From RGIG5612 sp045627365 (GTDB lineage: Bacteria; Bacillota; Clostridia; Lachnospirales; Lachnospiraceae): a stretch of 15,665 nt of DNA. Under the pieces are notes generated by a model. It was not told the origin of the DNA. It worked only from the letters and a program-made list of their open reading frames with translations, and ran no database searches. The position numbers and the translations under genes were made by a program. Positions 1 through 7,188 of the stretch are shown here, piece by piece; position 1 is the stretch's first letter; every line of letters begins with the position of its first letter. The DNA is taken from positions 1-15,665 of the forward strand of contig JAZQNN010000023.1 in assembly GCA_045627365.1 (NCBI GenBank), read 5' to 3'.

Positions 1-197
1 GTATCGATAAAGACGGAAATGAGCAGTTCTACGAAGCAGATACAGTTATCTATGCAGTCGGAATGAAACCAAGATGGGATGAAGTCAACAAACTTCGTGA
101 GGTTTCCAAGGAATTCCATCAGATCGGTGATTGCTTCCAGGTCGGCAAGGTAAAAGATGCAACAACTATAGGCCTTCAAATCGGTCTTGATCTGTAA
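1..197 (+). CDS. FAD/NAD(P)-dependent oxidoreductase, C-terminal end (partial)
   Basis: The reading frame is open from base 3 and stops with TAA at 195-197, giving 64 residues. They contain the ADTVIYAVGMKP strand typical of the second nucleotide-binding domain of pyridine-nucleotide:flavin oxidoreductases. An IGDC motif follows, in the place where these enzymes contact FAD near the C-terminus. The layout (VIYAVG, about 30 residues, IGDC, short helix, end) matches the C-terminus of the convergent flavoprotein at 369-2291. It may therefore be another member of the 2-enoate reductase/old-yellow-enzyme Fe-S flavoprotein group, but a simpler NADH oxidase-like protein is also possible. The 5' part lies outside the window. 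Confidence 0.75.
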   Translation, partial: IDKDGNEQFYEADTVIYAVGMKPRWDEVNKLREVSKEFHQIGDCFQVGKVKDATTIGLQIGLDL

Positions 198-202
198 TTA
201 CG

Positions 203-262
203 TCAAATATGTAGTGGGAGATGTTATACCCCTCTTTAGACATCTCAAATGTCATATTTTGA
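203..262. other. Extended imperfect inverted repeat in the convergent intergenic region
   Basis: TCAAATATG (203-211) can pair with CATATTTTGA (253-262, one bulged T). Inside it, GAGATGT (218-224) pairs with ACATCTC (240-246) around a 15-nt loop. Together they could form a long, interrupted stem just after the stop codon at 197. It has no U-tract, so it is not a canonical terminator. It may be a 3' UTR structure stabilising either mRNA end, or chance. Confidence 0.35.
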
Positions 263-275
263 TTCGTATAATAAA

Positions 276-310
276 AACAGTAAGGAGCGCGTAACGCGCT
301 CCTTACTGTT
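276..310. terminator. Bidirectional rho-independent terminator between convergent genes
   Basis: AACAGTAAGGAGCGCG (276-291) and CGCGCTCCTTACTGTT (295-310) form a perfect 16-bp stem with a TAA loop. An A-rich stretch lies to the left and a TTTATT stretch to the right, so transcripts arriving from either side end in a U-rich tract. It sits between the plus-strand stop at 197 and the minus-strand stop at 369, and probably ends both transcripts. Confidence 0.85.
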
Positions 311-368
311 TATTGTATAACAAGGAGAAAATCATAAACCAATGAATAGTTTATGTATATAAAGATTT

Positions 369-2291
369 TTAAATCGTTGCAGCAATCTGATAGCCGCTTC
401 TTAATGCAGACTGAATGTCTCCCATCTTGGCGCAATCGCCGATCGAGAAGAACTTTTTACCGCATCCTGCATAGTTCATAGCAATATCTGTATTTGATTT
501 CAGTCCGGCAGCAACTACGACTGAATCGGTCTCTACGTCAAATATCTTGCCTTCCTTGTCGCGATATGAAACTTTACCTGGCTCAACGCCAACGCATACA
601 ACGTTCAATATGCTCTTTAAGTGATCGCTTGCTGCTTCAACAGCGTCCATGAACATATTGTAATAATGCATTCTTGCCTCACGTCCGGCCAGTCTGTCTG
701 TCATTTCCAGAATAACTACATCCTTGCCCAGATGTGCGAAATGAAGGGCTGTCTCAACACCGGTATCACCGCCGCCGATAACAACAACGCGCTGACCCAG
801 CTGATCTTCTTTGCCGTATGCGTCAACAGCTGAAATAGCAGTCTCAATACCCTTTATCGGTGGGAATACCGAATGAGATCCTACTGCCGCAATTACTGCA
901 TCGTAGCCTTCTGCCTCGATCTGCTCAGGATCTGCGAGGGTATTAAGGCGTACATCGATCAGCTCAGACTCGTTTATCTTGCGTTCCATGTACATAAGGA
1001 AATCATTCATAGGCCACTTAAAATCAACATATCTTGCGTGGTTGATCAGGCCGCCGAGTCTTGCCTCTTTTTCATACAAAGTAACCTTGATTCCTCTTTG
1101 AGCGCATGTAAGGGCTGCCTGCATTCCGGCAGGGCCTCCGCCGATTACAGCTACCTTTTTCTCTGTTCCTTCCGGAATCTTCTTAATATCCAAAGGAAGC
1201 GGATAAGCAGGATTAACTGCACATACCGTCAAGTTGTGATTTGGTGTATGGCACTTATTGCATCTGAGGCATGGTCTTAATTCATCGGCGCATCCATCGT
1301 ATAATTTTTTGCCGTAATCAAGGTTAGAAATGAAGGAACGAGCCATTGAAATCATATCAGCCTTGCCCTCGGCAATGGCGTTTTCACAATCATCAGGATA
1401 GAAGAAGCCGCCTGATGCAGCAATGATCATATCCGGATTATGCTTCTTTACTTCTTCTGCCATATAAAGCCAAGGAGTTCTGCTCTTTGCGTATCCTGTA
1501 GGATGCTGATCATCCAGTTCAGGAGACCTTAATGTAAAGATATCGATAAGGCCTTTAGCAGCCTCTGCGAATTTAACTGTGTCCTCTATTGTCCATCCTT
1601 CCGGCTCCATATCATGTCCGGAAAGAGTTGCCTCGATTATGAAATCTTTTCCGCACAGCTCTTTTATTCTCTTGCTTAAGAGCAAAGAGAATCTGATACG
1701 GTTCTCAAAAGACCCGCCGAATTCGTCTGTTCTGGTATTGGTCGTCGGAGAAAGAAGGCGTCCCGGAACCATCATCCTGTAAGACATGTGGATGTATGTT
1801 CCGTCAAAACCCGCGTCAGCCATATTCTTGCAAAGCTGTGCGTACTTTTCTATCAACGCATACAGCTGAGCTGTTGAATATGCTTTTTTACCGGTATTGA
1901 TTCCGAATCTGTCACCCGGGCGGAATCTGATCTGTACAACATTTTCGCTTACGTCATACTCTTCATCAGGGAAGATCATAACAACGCCGTTTGCCAGTGA
2001 ACCATGTGCGTGGATCGCATCTGCAAGTCTTGCCATGTAATGTTTTGCTCCGACTGAGGATGCATCCCAGGCGATCTCATCTGCGCAGTTTTCGAAATTG
2101 CAGCCGTCAACGGTAACAATCGCTGCACCTGCTTCAGCTTTTCTCCCATAGACTTCCATAATGTTCTCGGTCGGGAAATTCTCACCTGCATATAAGTTAT
2201 ATGGTTTAGATGCTGAGCATATGATTCTGTTCTTCAGTATCCTGTTGCCCACCTTTATCGGTGACAAAAGATTTGGATAATACGAATTCAT
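369..2291 (-). CDS. NADH:flavin oxidoreductase of the 2-enoate reductase / 2,4-dienoyl-CoA reductase family
   Basis: A 640-residue protein, the usual length for this FMN, 4Fe-4S and FAD family. Residues 1-335 form the old-yellow-enzyme barrel, with TRTDEFGGSFENRIRF at 186-201. Cysteines C341, C344, C347 and C357 form the Fe-S cluster motif (C-x2-C-x2-C-x9-C), followed by NP. GGGPAG (384-389) binds FAD, GGGDTG (506-511) binds NAD(P)H, and IGDC (617-620) closes the FAD site. The ATG at 2291 has an AGGAG box about 7 nt upstream; the frame stays open further upstream only inside the aldolase gene. Oddity: where the family has HxxHGY (substrate-anchoring His pair and proton-donor Tyr), this protein has H168-M-S-Y171-R172-M173, so the usual alkene-reduction chemistry is doubtful. 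It is the last gene of the operon, 25 bp after the aldolase. Family assignment is sure; substrate is unknown. Confidence 0.9.
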   Translation of the reverse strand: MNSYYPNLLSPIKVGNRILKNRIICSASKPYNLYAGENFPTENIMEVYGRKAEAGAAIVTVDGCNFENCADEIAWDASSVGAKHYMARLADAIHAHGSLANGVVMIFPDEEYDVSENVVQIRFRPGDRFGINTGKKAYSTAQLYALIEKYAQLCKNMADAGFDGTYIHMSYRMMVPGRLLSPTTNTRTDEFGGSFENRIRFSLLLSKRIKELCGKDFIIEATLSGHDMEPEGWTIEDTVKFAEAAKGLIDIFTLRSPELDDQHPTGYAKSRTPWLYMAEEVKKHNPDMIIAASGGFFYPDDCENAIAEGKADMISMARSFISNLDYGKKLYDGCADELRPCLRCNKCHTPNHNLTVCAVNPAYPLPLDIKKIPEGTEKKVAVIGGGPAGMQAALTCAQRGIKVTLYEKEARLGGLINHARYVDFKWPMNDFLMYMERKINESELIDVRLNTLADPEQIEAEGYDAVIAAVGSHSVFPPIKGIETAISAVDAYGKEDQLGQRVVVIGGGDTGVETALHFAHLGKDVVILEMTDRLAGREARMHYYNMFMDAVEAASDHLKSILNVVCVGVEPGKVSYRDKEGKIFDVETDSVVVAAGLKSNTDIAMNYAGCGKKFFSIGDCAKMGDIQSALRSGYQIAATI

Positions 2292-2316
2292 TTTTTTCTC
2301 CTTCAACTTATATAAG

Positions 2317-3186
2317 TTATTTGCCAATGTAAAGTGGCTGTGTTCCGAATATGTCAATGTGCTCAGAAACAACATCTGACATTGTCTTCTGTGCAGTCCT
2401 GCAGACATCCTCGAAGCCGATCTTGCCGTCTTTCTCATTGAGAACAGTCCTTGCGGACGCCGAAGCTGCAAGAGTCATTCCCGTGTAGAAATTAATTTTA
2501 TTAATTCCGTTTGCTACAGCGTTCCTGAACATCTCCGGGGTGAGACCGGAACCGCCATGCATAACAAGAGGAACATCAATGGTCTTCCTGATTTTGGAAA
2601 GACGTTCAAGATCCAGTTTCGGCTGTCCTTTATAAACTCCGTGAACTGTACCGAACGCAACTGCAAGCGCATCCGGCTTAGCTTCATTACAGAAATATTC
2701 AGCCATTTCAGGCGTTGTAAATCCTGACTCATCAGCAACATTGCCGGATAAGTTAGAGCCACCCTCAAGGCCTCCTACATGGCCTATCTCGGCCTCAACA
2801 GATACACCGCAGGCATGGGATGCTTCAACGACCTTTTTGGTCCACTCAATGTTCTCTTCGATCGGTTTTGCTGAAGCGTCAAGCATTACCGAAGAGAAGC
2901 CAAGATGAATGGCCTTCATTACAGACTCGAATGAGCTGCCGTGATCAAGATGAAGCGCTACAGGGACCGGGCTTCTCATTATTCTGTCCTTCAGATAAGC
3001 GAAATAGCTCTCGTTCTCCAGTTCCCACTCGAGGGTCATAAGAATTACAGGAACTCCCTTTGCCTCAGCTGCTGATAAAATTGCTTCTGCATATAATGGA
3101 AGCGGTCCCATCATATCAAATGCTCCAACAGCGTATTTCTTTTCAATTGATTCCGATAAAATCTCTGTTAAAGTTACAAGTGACAT
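2317..3186 (-). CDS. Class II (zinc-dependent) fructose/tagatose-bisphosphate-type aldolase
   Basis: A 289-residue cytoplasmic TIM barrel of the FbaA/GatY/KbaY/IolJ family, which cleaves ketose 1-phosphates or 1,6-bisphosphates to DHAP (or a related fragment) and an aldehyde. HLDHG at 79-83 gives catalytic D81 and zinc ligand H82. VEAEIGHVGG (130-139) contains the conserved E133. H182 (in GTVHG) and H210 (in VMHGGSG) are the other zinc ligands. NKINFYT (229-235) is the phosphate-binding end. The N-terminal GAFD (21-24) differs from the usual GAFN, so the substrate may not be fructose bisphosphate. The ATG follows an AGGAG box at 6 nt. It lies 29 bp after the isomerase and presumably handles a product of kinase and transketolase. 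Family is certain; substrate is inference. Confidence 0.93.
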   Translation of the reverse strand: MSLVTLTEILSESIEKKYAVGAFDMMGPLPLYAEAILSAAEAKGVPVILMTLEWELENESYFAYLKDRIMRSPVPVALHLDHGSSFESVMKAIHLGFSSVMLDASAKPIEENIEWTKKVVEASHACGVSVEAEIGHVGGLEGGSNLSGNVADESGFTTPEMAEYFCNEAKPDALAVAFGTVHGVYKGQPKLDLERLSKIRKTIDVPLVMHGGSGLTPEMFRNAVANGINKINFYTGMTLAASASARTVLNEKDGKIGFEDVCRTAQKTMSDVVSEHIDIFGTQPLYIGK

Positions 3187-3215
3187 TTTTTACTCCTAAA
3201 ATAGCTTTTTATTTT

Positions 3216-4007
3216 TTATACACCCATGTACATATCGAGTCTGTTCTCGTAGGATTTAAGATACTTAAGAACATCCTTCGCTGACTGAAGAGAATCATAG
3301 CTTGCAGCGTATTCAGCACCGATGAATCCCTGGTATCCGGTCTTTTCGATCTTAGCAAGCAGATACGGATAGTCAAGCGGTGAATGGAACGGCTCGTCAT
3401 GAGCAGGAATTCCGACAACGTGGTACATCTGTACCAGATCCCAGTACTCCTGGCAGTTCATCAGCACATTTCCTTCTGCAGACTCAAGATGAATAAAATC
3501 AAAGAGAAGTCTAAGGTTCGGTGAGTTAACAGCCTTAACAATATCAGCTCCGACTTTTGATGTATAGAGTGAAGCGGTCTGATGCTCCAATGTGTTGTTG
3601 ACCGGCTCAACCATTACGACCTTATTGTACTTAGCGCCAAGTTCAGCAAGCCTCTTGCAGTTCTCGATGAAAAGCGGCTCCGGATCATATCCGGCTCTGG
3701 CTTTGAAACCTCCGATAGCAGGAACAGCCTTGGCTCCGCAGATCTCAGCGAACTCAAATGCTTCCGTGAAAGCAGCCTCTAACTGCGGCCAGCTTCTGTC
3801 CAGTGTGTTCTCAAAGCACTTATTTACACCGACAGAAACGATCGGGATTCCGCCTTCATCAGCGGCTTTCTTTAATTTGACAGGATCCAGATCAAAATGA
3901 TCCATATATACATCTACGCCGTCCCAGCCGATATCAGCTGCCATGCGTATTCTGTCTTCCATCGGATATCCTGCCAAAGCAACATTAACTGAAAGTGAAA
4001 ACTTCAT
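3216..4007 (-). CDS. TIM-barrel sugar isomerase/epimerase, hydroxypyruvate isomerase-like
   Basis: A 263-residue protein of the xylose-isomerase-like TIM-barrel family (AP_endonuc_2), the usual length for hydroxypyruvate isomerase, 2-oxo-tetronate isomerase and related ketose/aldose isomerases. Candidate metal ligands are E134 (VMVEPVNN), D170 (LLFDFIHLE), H196 (MYHVVGIPAHDEP) and E232 (IGAEY), in the order and spacing of the family. It should interconvert an aldose and ketose, or epimerise a ketose, with a divalent metal in the cytoplasm. GAGGTG precedes the ATG by about 7 nt, and the start is 13 bp after the transketolase C-subunit stop. Next to kinase and split transketolase, it could make the ketose that the kinase uses (an apiose isomerase-like role) or rearrange a transketolase product. 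Substrate not determined. Confidence 0.85.
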   Translation of the reverse strand: MKFSLSVNVALAGYPMEDRIRMAADIGWDGVDVYMDHFDLDPVKLKKAADEGGIPIVSVGVNKCFENTLDRSWPQLEAAFTEAFEFAEICGAKAVPAIGGFKARAGYDPEPLFIENCKRLAELGAKYNKVVMVEPVNNTLEHQTASLYTSKVGADIVKAVNSPNLRLLFDFIHLESAEGNVLMNCQEYWDLVQMYHVVGIPAHDEPFHSPLDYPYLLAKIEKTGYQGFIGAEYAASYDSLQSAKDVLKYLKSYENRLDMYMGV

Positions 4008-4020
4008 CTTTGTTCACCTC

Positions 4021-4959
4021 TCATTTCAGAAGATTTCTGATTGCCTCTGCCATATCTTCAGGAGTTACTTTGAGCTCTTCAGATATATCTTTCTTCCAGC
4101 CTACGACACCGAATCTGTCTTGAATACCAAAACGTTTGAACTTAACCGGACATCCGTTCTCAGCAAGAACTTCTGATACTGCGCTTCCGAGTCCGTTGAT
4201 TACAGAATGGTTCTCAGCTGCAAGGATAGGTCCTTTTTCTGCAGCCTTGAGGATTGCTTCGGTATCTAACGGCTTAACGGTATGCATATCAACGATCTCG
4301 ATATCGATTCCTTCTTTTTCAAGGAGCTCCTGTGCAAGGAATGCATACTCGACCATAACGTCGCTGGCGATAACTGTAAGATCGCGGCCCTTCTTAACTA
4401 CATTAGCCTTGCCGAGAATAACAACATCATCCTCTGAGTAAACCTTCATATTGCTGCCGGCGCATATTCTTAAATAAACCGGAGCATCAACATTGAGGAT
4501 CTGAGGGAACAGTTTTCTGAGGGATGTGCAGTCACATGCGTCAACTACCATGAATCCCGGAATATTTCTCATAATACCCATATCTTCCTGTCCGAAATGG
4601 GTTCCGCCATTCTGCTCGCAGACAACACCGGGTCTTGTTCCGACAACCTTTACATTCAGTCCACTGTATGCAACAGAAAGAACTATCTGGTCATAGCAAC
4701 GTCTGGTAATAAAGGTAACAAGTGAAGCAACGAAAGGTACATAACCTTCTGCTGCAAGTCCCGCGCTAACGCAGATCGAATTTGCCTCTGCGATACCAAC
4801 ATTGAAATATCTCTTCGGATATTTCTCTCCGAAAATATGTGTGCCGTTTGCATGGCTGAGGTCGTTCTCAACAACTACTAATCTGGGATCCTTTTCTGCA
4901 TATTCCATGAGAAGGTCGTTGTAAGTTTCTACCATTCTTTCTTTATCGTATTCAATCAT
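4021..4959 (-). CDS. Transketolase, C-terminal subunit (split type)
   Basis: A 312-residue protein with the pyrimidine-binding domain (about 1-170) and the C-terminal domain (about 185-312) of a two-subunit transketolase. NVGIAEAN (53-60) carries catalytic glutamate E58, which activates the thiamine diphosphate aminopyrimidine ring. THFGQEDMGIMRNIP (120-134) is the usual family segment, though the preceding GTRPGVVCEQ departs from the common loop and may reflect another acceptor. H251 lies in the ENHSVINGLGSAV stretch. The ATG at 4959 is set by AAGGAGG at 4968-4974, 8 nt upstream and overlapping the stop codon of the N-subunit, so the two are probably translationally coupled. Together they transfer a C2 unit from a ketose (phosphate) to an aldose. 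Confidence 0.93.
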   Translation of the reverse strand: MIEYDKERMVETYNDLLMEYAEKDPRLVVVENDLSHANGTHIFGEKYPKRYFNVGIAEANSICVSAGLAAEGYVPFVASLVTFITRRCYDQIVLSVAYSGLNVKVVGTRPGVVCEQNGGTHFGQEDMGIMRNIPGFMVVDACDCTSLRKLFPQILNVDAPVYLRICAGSNMKVYSEDDVVILGKANVVKKGRDLTVIASDVMVEYAFLAQELLEKEGIDIEIVDMHTVKPLDTEAILKAAEKGPILAAENHSVINGLGSAVSEVLAENGCPVKFKRFGIQDRFGVVGWKKDISEELKVTPEDMAEAIRNLLK

Positions 4960-4967
4960 TATTCCGT

Positions 4968-4974
4968 CCTCCTT
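4968..4974 (-). promoter_or_regulatory. Ribosome binding site of the transketolase C-subunit
   Basis: AAGGAGG on the minus strand, 8 nt before the ATG at 4959. It overlaps the TAA (4973-4975) of the N-subunit and fixes the start; the frame is open further upstream only as an overlap with the N-subunit gene. Confidence 0.85.
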
Positions 4975-5797
4975 AAAGGGTCTCTTCAATATATCGTTTT
5001 GCAGCTTCGAATTGTTCTCTGCTGAAGGCTGTGTTATGTGACTCAACCTTGCCTTCCATTTCCTGAACGCCTCTTGCCTTGATCGTGTTGCAGATGATGA
5101 AACTTGGCTTGCCATCAGCCTTAGCTGCATCAATAGTATCGCCGATCGCTGCAATATCATGTCCGTCTATGTCATAAACCTGGAACTTGAAAGAAGTCAG
5201 TTTATCAGCCAGCGGCTCGATATCTCCGATCTCCTCAACGGTACCGTCTACCTGTCCGTGATTTCTGTCACAGAATACAGTCAGATTATCCAGGCCTCTG
5301 TTGCCTGCAAGCATAAATGCTTCCCAGCACTGTCCTTCCTGGAGCTCTCCGTCGCCTACTATGCAGTATACATGTGCCGGATTGCCGGATAATTTAAGTG
5401 CCAAAGCTCTGCCTACTGCGCAGGAAAGGCCCTGTGCCAGAGAACCGGTCGTCTGATCGATACCCGGTGTAAGGCGCATATCGCAGTGGCTTGGAAGGTT
5501 TGTGTGAGGGCGATTCAGGGTATACAGCATATCCTTCGGGAAGAAGCCCTTGTGTGCCAATGTTGCATAAACTGCAGGTCCGGAATGGCCCTTTGAAACG
5601 ACCAGTCTGTCTCTGTCATCCCATTTAGGATTTGCAGGATCGACTTTCATCTTGTCGTAATACAATACAGCGAGTATATCTACGATCGACATACTTCCGC
5701 CGACATGACCCTTTCCTAAATCCGAAATCATATCCAGTGTTAAAATACGGATTTCTTTCGATTTTTCATTTAATTCTTTTCTTTTTTCTTCTTGCAT
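4973..5797 (-). CDS. Transketolase, N-terminal subunit (split type)
   Basis: A 274-residue thiamine diphosphate-binding half of transketolase. GKGHVGGS (28-35) and SKGHSGP (68-74) supply the early conserved histidines. GSLAQGLS (118-125) precedes the cofactor-binding motif, which runs from GDGELQEGQCWEA (148-160) to CDRN (176-179) and QVDG (182-185). The length is standard for a split subunit (270-280). An in-frame GTG at 5806 would add three residues, but it lies inside the Shine-Dalgarno AAGGGGTG (5804-5811), so the ATG at 5797, 6 nt after that box, is chosen. The gene lies 27 bp after the kinase and 13 bp before its partner. It acts on a ketose or ketose phosphate, probably the kinase product. 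Confidence 0.93.
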   Translation of the reverse strand: MQEEKRKELNEKSKEIRILTLDMISDLGKGHVGGSMSIVDILAVLYYDKMKVDPANPKWDDRDRLVVSKGHSGPAVYATLAHKGFFPKDMLYTLNRPHTNLPSHCDMRLTPGIDQTTGSLAQGLSCAVGRALALKLSGNPAHVYCIVGDGELQEGQCWEAFMLAGNRGLDNLTVFCDRNHGQVDGTVEEIGDIEPLADKLTSFKFQVYDIDGHDIAAIGDTIDAAKADGKPSFIICNTIKARGVQEMEGKVESHNTAFSREQFEAAKRYIEETL

Positions 5798-5803
5798 ATC
5801 CGT

Positions 5804-5811
5804 CACCCCTT
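5804..5811 (-). promoter_or_regulatory. Ribosome binding site of the transketolase N-subunit
   Basis: AAGGGGTG lies 6 nt before the ATG at 5797. The alternative GTG start (5804-5806) is part of this box and therefore unlikely to be used. Confidence 0.75.
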
Positions 5812-5824
5812 ATCATAGTGATTG

Positions 5825-7165
5825 TTATATATTCTTTGGCAAATATGACTTTTCTATTCCGCACATTTGCTTGACTGCATCTTCATATGTTTTGTATCTT
5901 CCTACGGCCTTTGCGGCTATTACTGCTGCTCCTAAGCCTGAAGATTCAATGTTTGCGCATTTGTCAACTCTTATTCCCAATATGTCGGCTTTGAGTTGTA
6001 ACCACTCAGGTGATCTTGCGCCGCCTCCGCCGATCCTCATCGCCGTAAACGGTTTTCCGTTCATCTTGGAAATAGAATCGAACAGCTTCTTTTCTCTGAG
6101 TGTTATTGATTTGACCACTGCCGCGAAAGCGCTTTCGACGCTTCTTGATTTCAGAAATTCCGGAAGCTGCCCTACCTCAGGATAAAAGATATCTTCCTCC
6201 GGCACTTCATCGAATTTTGCCGCTTCAAATAACCGTGATAATGCATTGTCTCCGTCTTCACAAAAGCTTCTTGCAAAATCTGATACGATCGCTCCTGTCG
6301 GACCGCCGGCAAGCATTGTATAGTAACTGATTCCCGGTGCTGTCAGACAGTCCGCATCATCTGTAAGCAGATACCCGCGTCTGAAAGATTCAAGCATATC
6401 GTATGTACCGGAAACATTGCACAGGGTCTCGCCATCATCCGGAGTTACTCCCTGTCCGAACTGTGCCACTACACAGTCATGGCCGCCGATAACCAGCGGA
6501 ATGCTGTATGGCAGCTTAACTTCCCCGAAATGATCCAGTTCGCCTAAGACGGTATCCGTGTTGCAGACTTTGCTCTGACGCACGGACTCTTCCATCTCAC
6601 ATGCTTTGACGATATCCGGGTCCCACTTGCAGTTCTCAATATCGAAAGCCTGGGTAGTTGCCGCGATCGTCTGATCCCATACATCGGGGAATCCGAGTTT
6701 TTCCAGGATATACTGCTGTACGGAGCCGAATCGGATCGTCTCTTTTTCCGTCCGGAGATGATTCTTCAGATACAGTACCTTCGCCGGAACTGACTGACCG
6801 TTCATTCCTCCGCGCGGTGTTCTTTGTACTTTATCGGCTGATAACCGGCTGCGTACCACACCGGCTTCTTCTTCAGCCTTATTGTCGTAACTTACGATCA
6901 AAGGAGCTATTGCATCACCATTTGCATCCATGGCGATGATATTCGCTCCGAACCAGGAAAAACTAATGGCCAGAATACTAATTTGCCGGTTAACGGCTTT
7001 CTCAATAGCTTTTTTTGTGACGATCTGGGATTTATTCCAGATATCCTCCGGGTTCTCGGGGGAATACGTCATGCTTTCGTTTATTGATGTGCTCCCACTT
7101 TCACAATCTATAACGAAAGCTCTCATTTTAGAGGTTCCGTAATCTATAATTAGTATTCCGTCCAT
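5825..7165 (-). CDS. FGGY-family carbohydrate kinase
   Basis: A 446-residue ATP-dependent sugar kinase of the xylulokinase/ribulokinase/fuculokinase superfamily, slightly short for that group (usually 480-550). IIDYGTSKMRAFVID (6-20) is the first phosphate loop. GGHD (227-230) supplies the catalytic base D230. IGGGGARSPEWLQLKADILG (378-397) is the second nucleotide-binding region and FGGY signature area, and SSGLGAA (408-414) is the adenosine-contacting helix. It phosphorylates a ketose or polyol in the cytoplasm. The ATG at 7165 has AAGGA 10 nt upstream. It follows the alcohol dehydrogenase by 23 bp and precedes the split transketolase, which suggests that the dehydrogenase or isomerase makes a ketose, this enzyme phosphorylates it, and transketolase uses it. 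D-apulose kinase-like or xylulokinase-like roles are both possible. Confidence 0.92.
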   Translation of the reverse strand: MDGILIIDYGTSKMRAFVIDCESGSTSINESMTYSPENPEDIWNKSQIVTKKAIEKAVNRQISILAISFSWFGANIIAMDANGDAIAPLIVSYDNKAEEEAGVVRSRLSADKVQRTPRGGMNGQSVPAKVLYLKNHLRTEKETIRFGSVQQYILEKLGFPDVWDQTIAATTQAFDIENCKWDPDIVKACEMEESVRQSKVCNTDTVLGELDHFGEVKLPYSIPLVIGGHDCVVAQFGQGVTPDDGETLCNVSGTYDMLESFRRGYLLTDDADCLTAPGISYYTMLAGGPTGAIVSDFARSFCEDGDNALSRLFEAAKFDEVPEEDIFYPEVGQLPEFLKSRSVESAFAAVVKSITLREKKLFDSISKMNGKPFTAMRIGGGGARSPEWLQLKADILGIRVDKCANIESSGLGAAVIAAKAVGRYKTYEDAVKQMCGIEKSYLPKNI

Positions 7166-7188
7166 ATTAGTTCGTTCCTTGATACAAA

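Noticed and set aside
2292..2471. 60-residue upstream extension of the flavoprotein reading frame
   Set aside because: It overlaps the aldolase coding region, has no similarity to flavoproteins, and the ATG at 2291 has a good ribosome binding site.
5798..5806. GTG start three codons upstream for the transketolase N-subunit
   Set aside because: The GTG lies inside the AAGGGGTG Shine-Dalgarno box of the ATG at 5797.
3216..7165. Sulfoquinovose sulfo-transketolase pathway
   Set aside because: A split transketolase is shared, but an FGGY kinase is not expected and no sulfonate-specific enzyme or exporter is recognisable in the operon.
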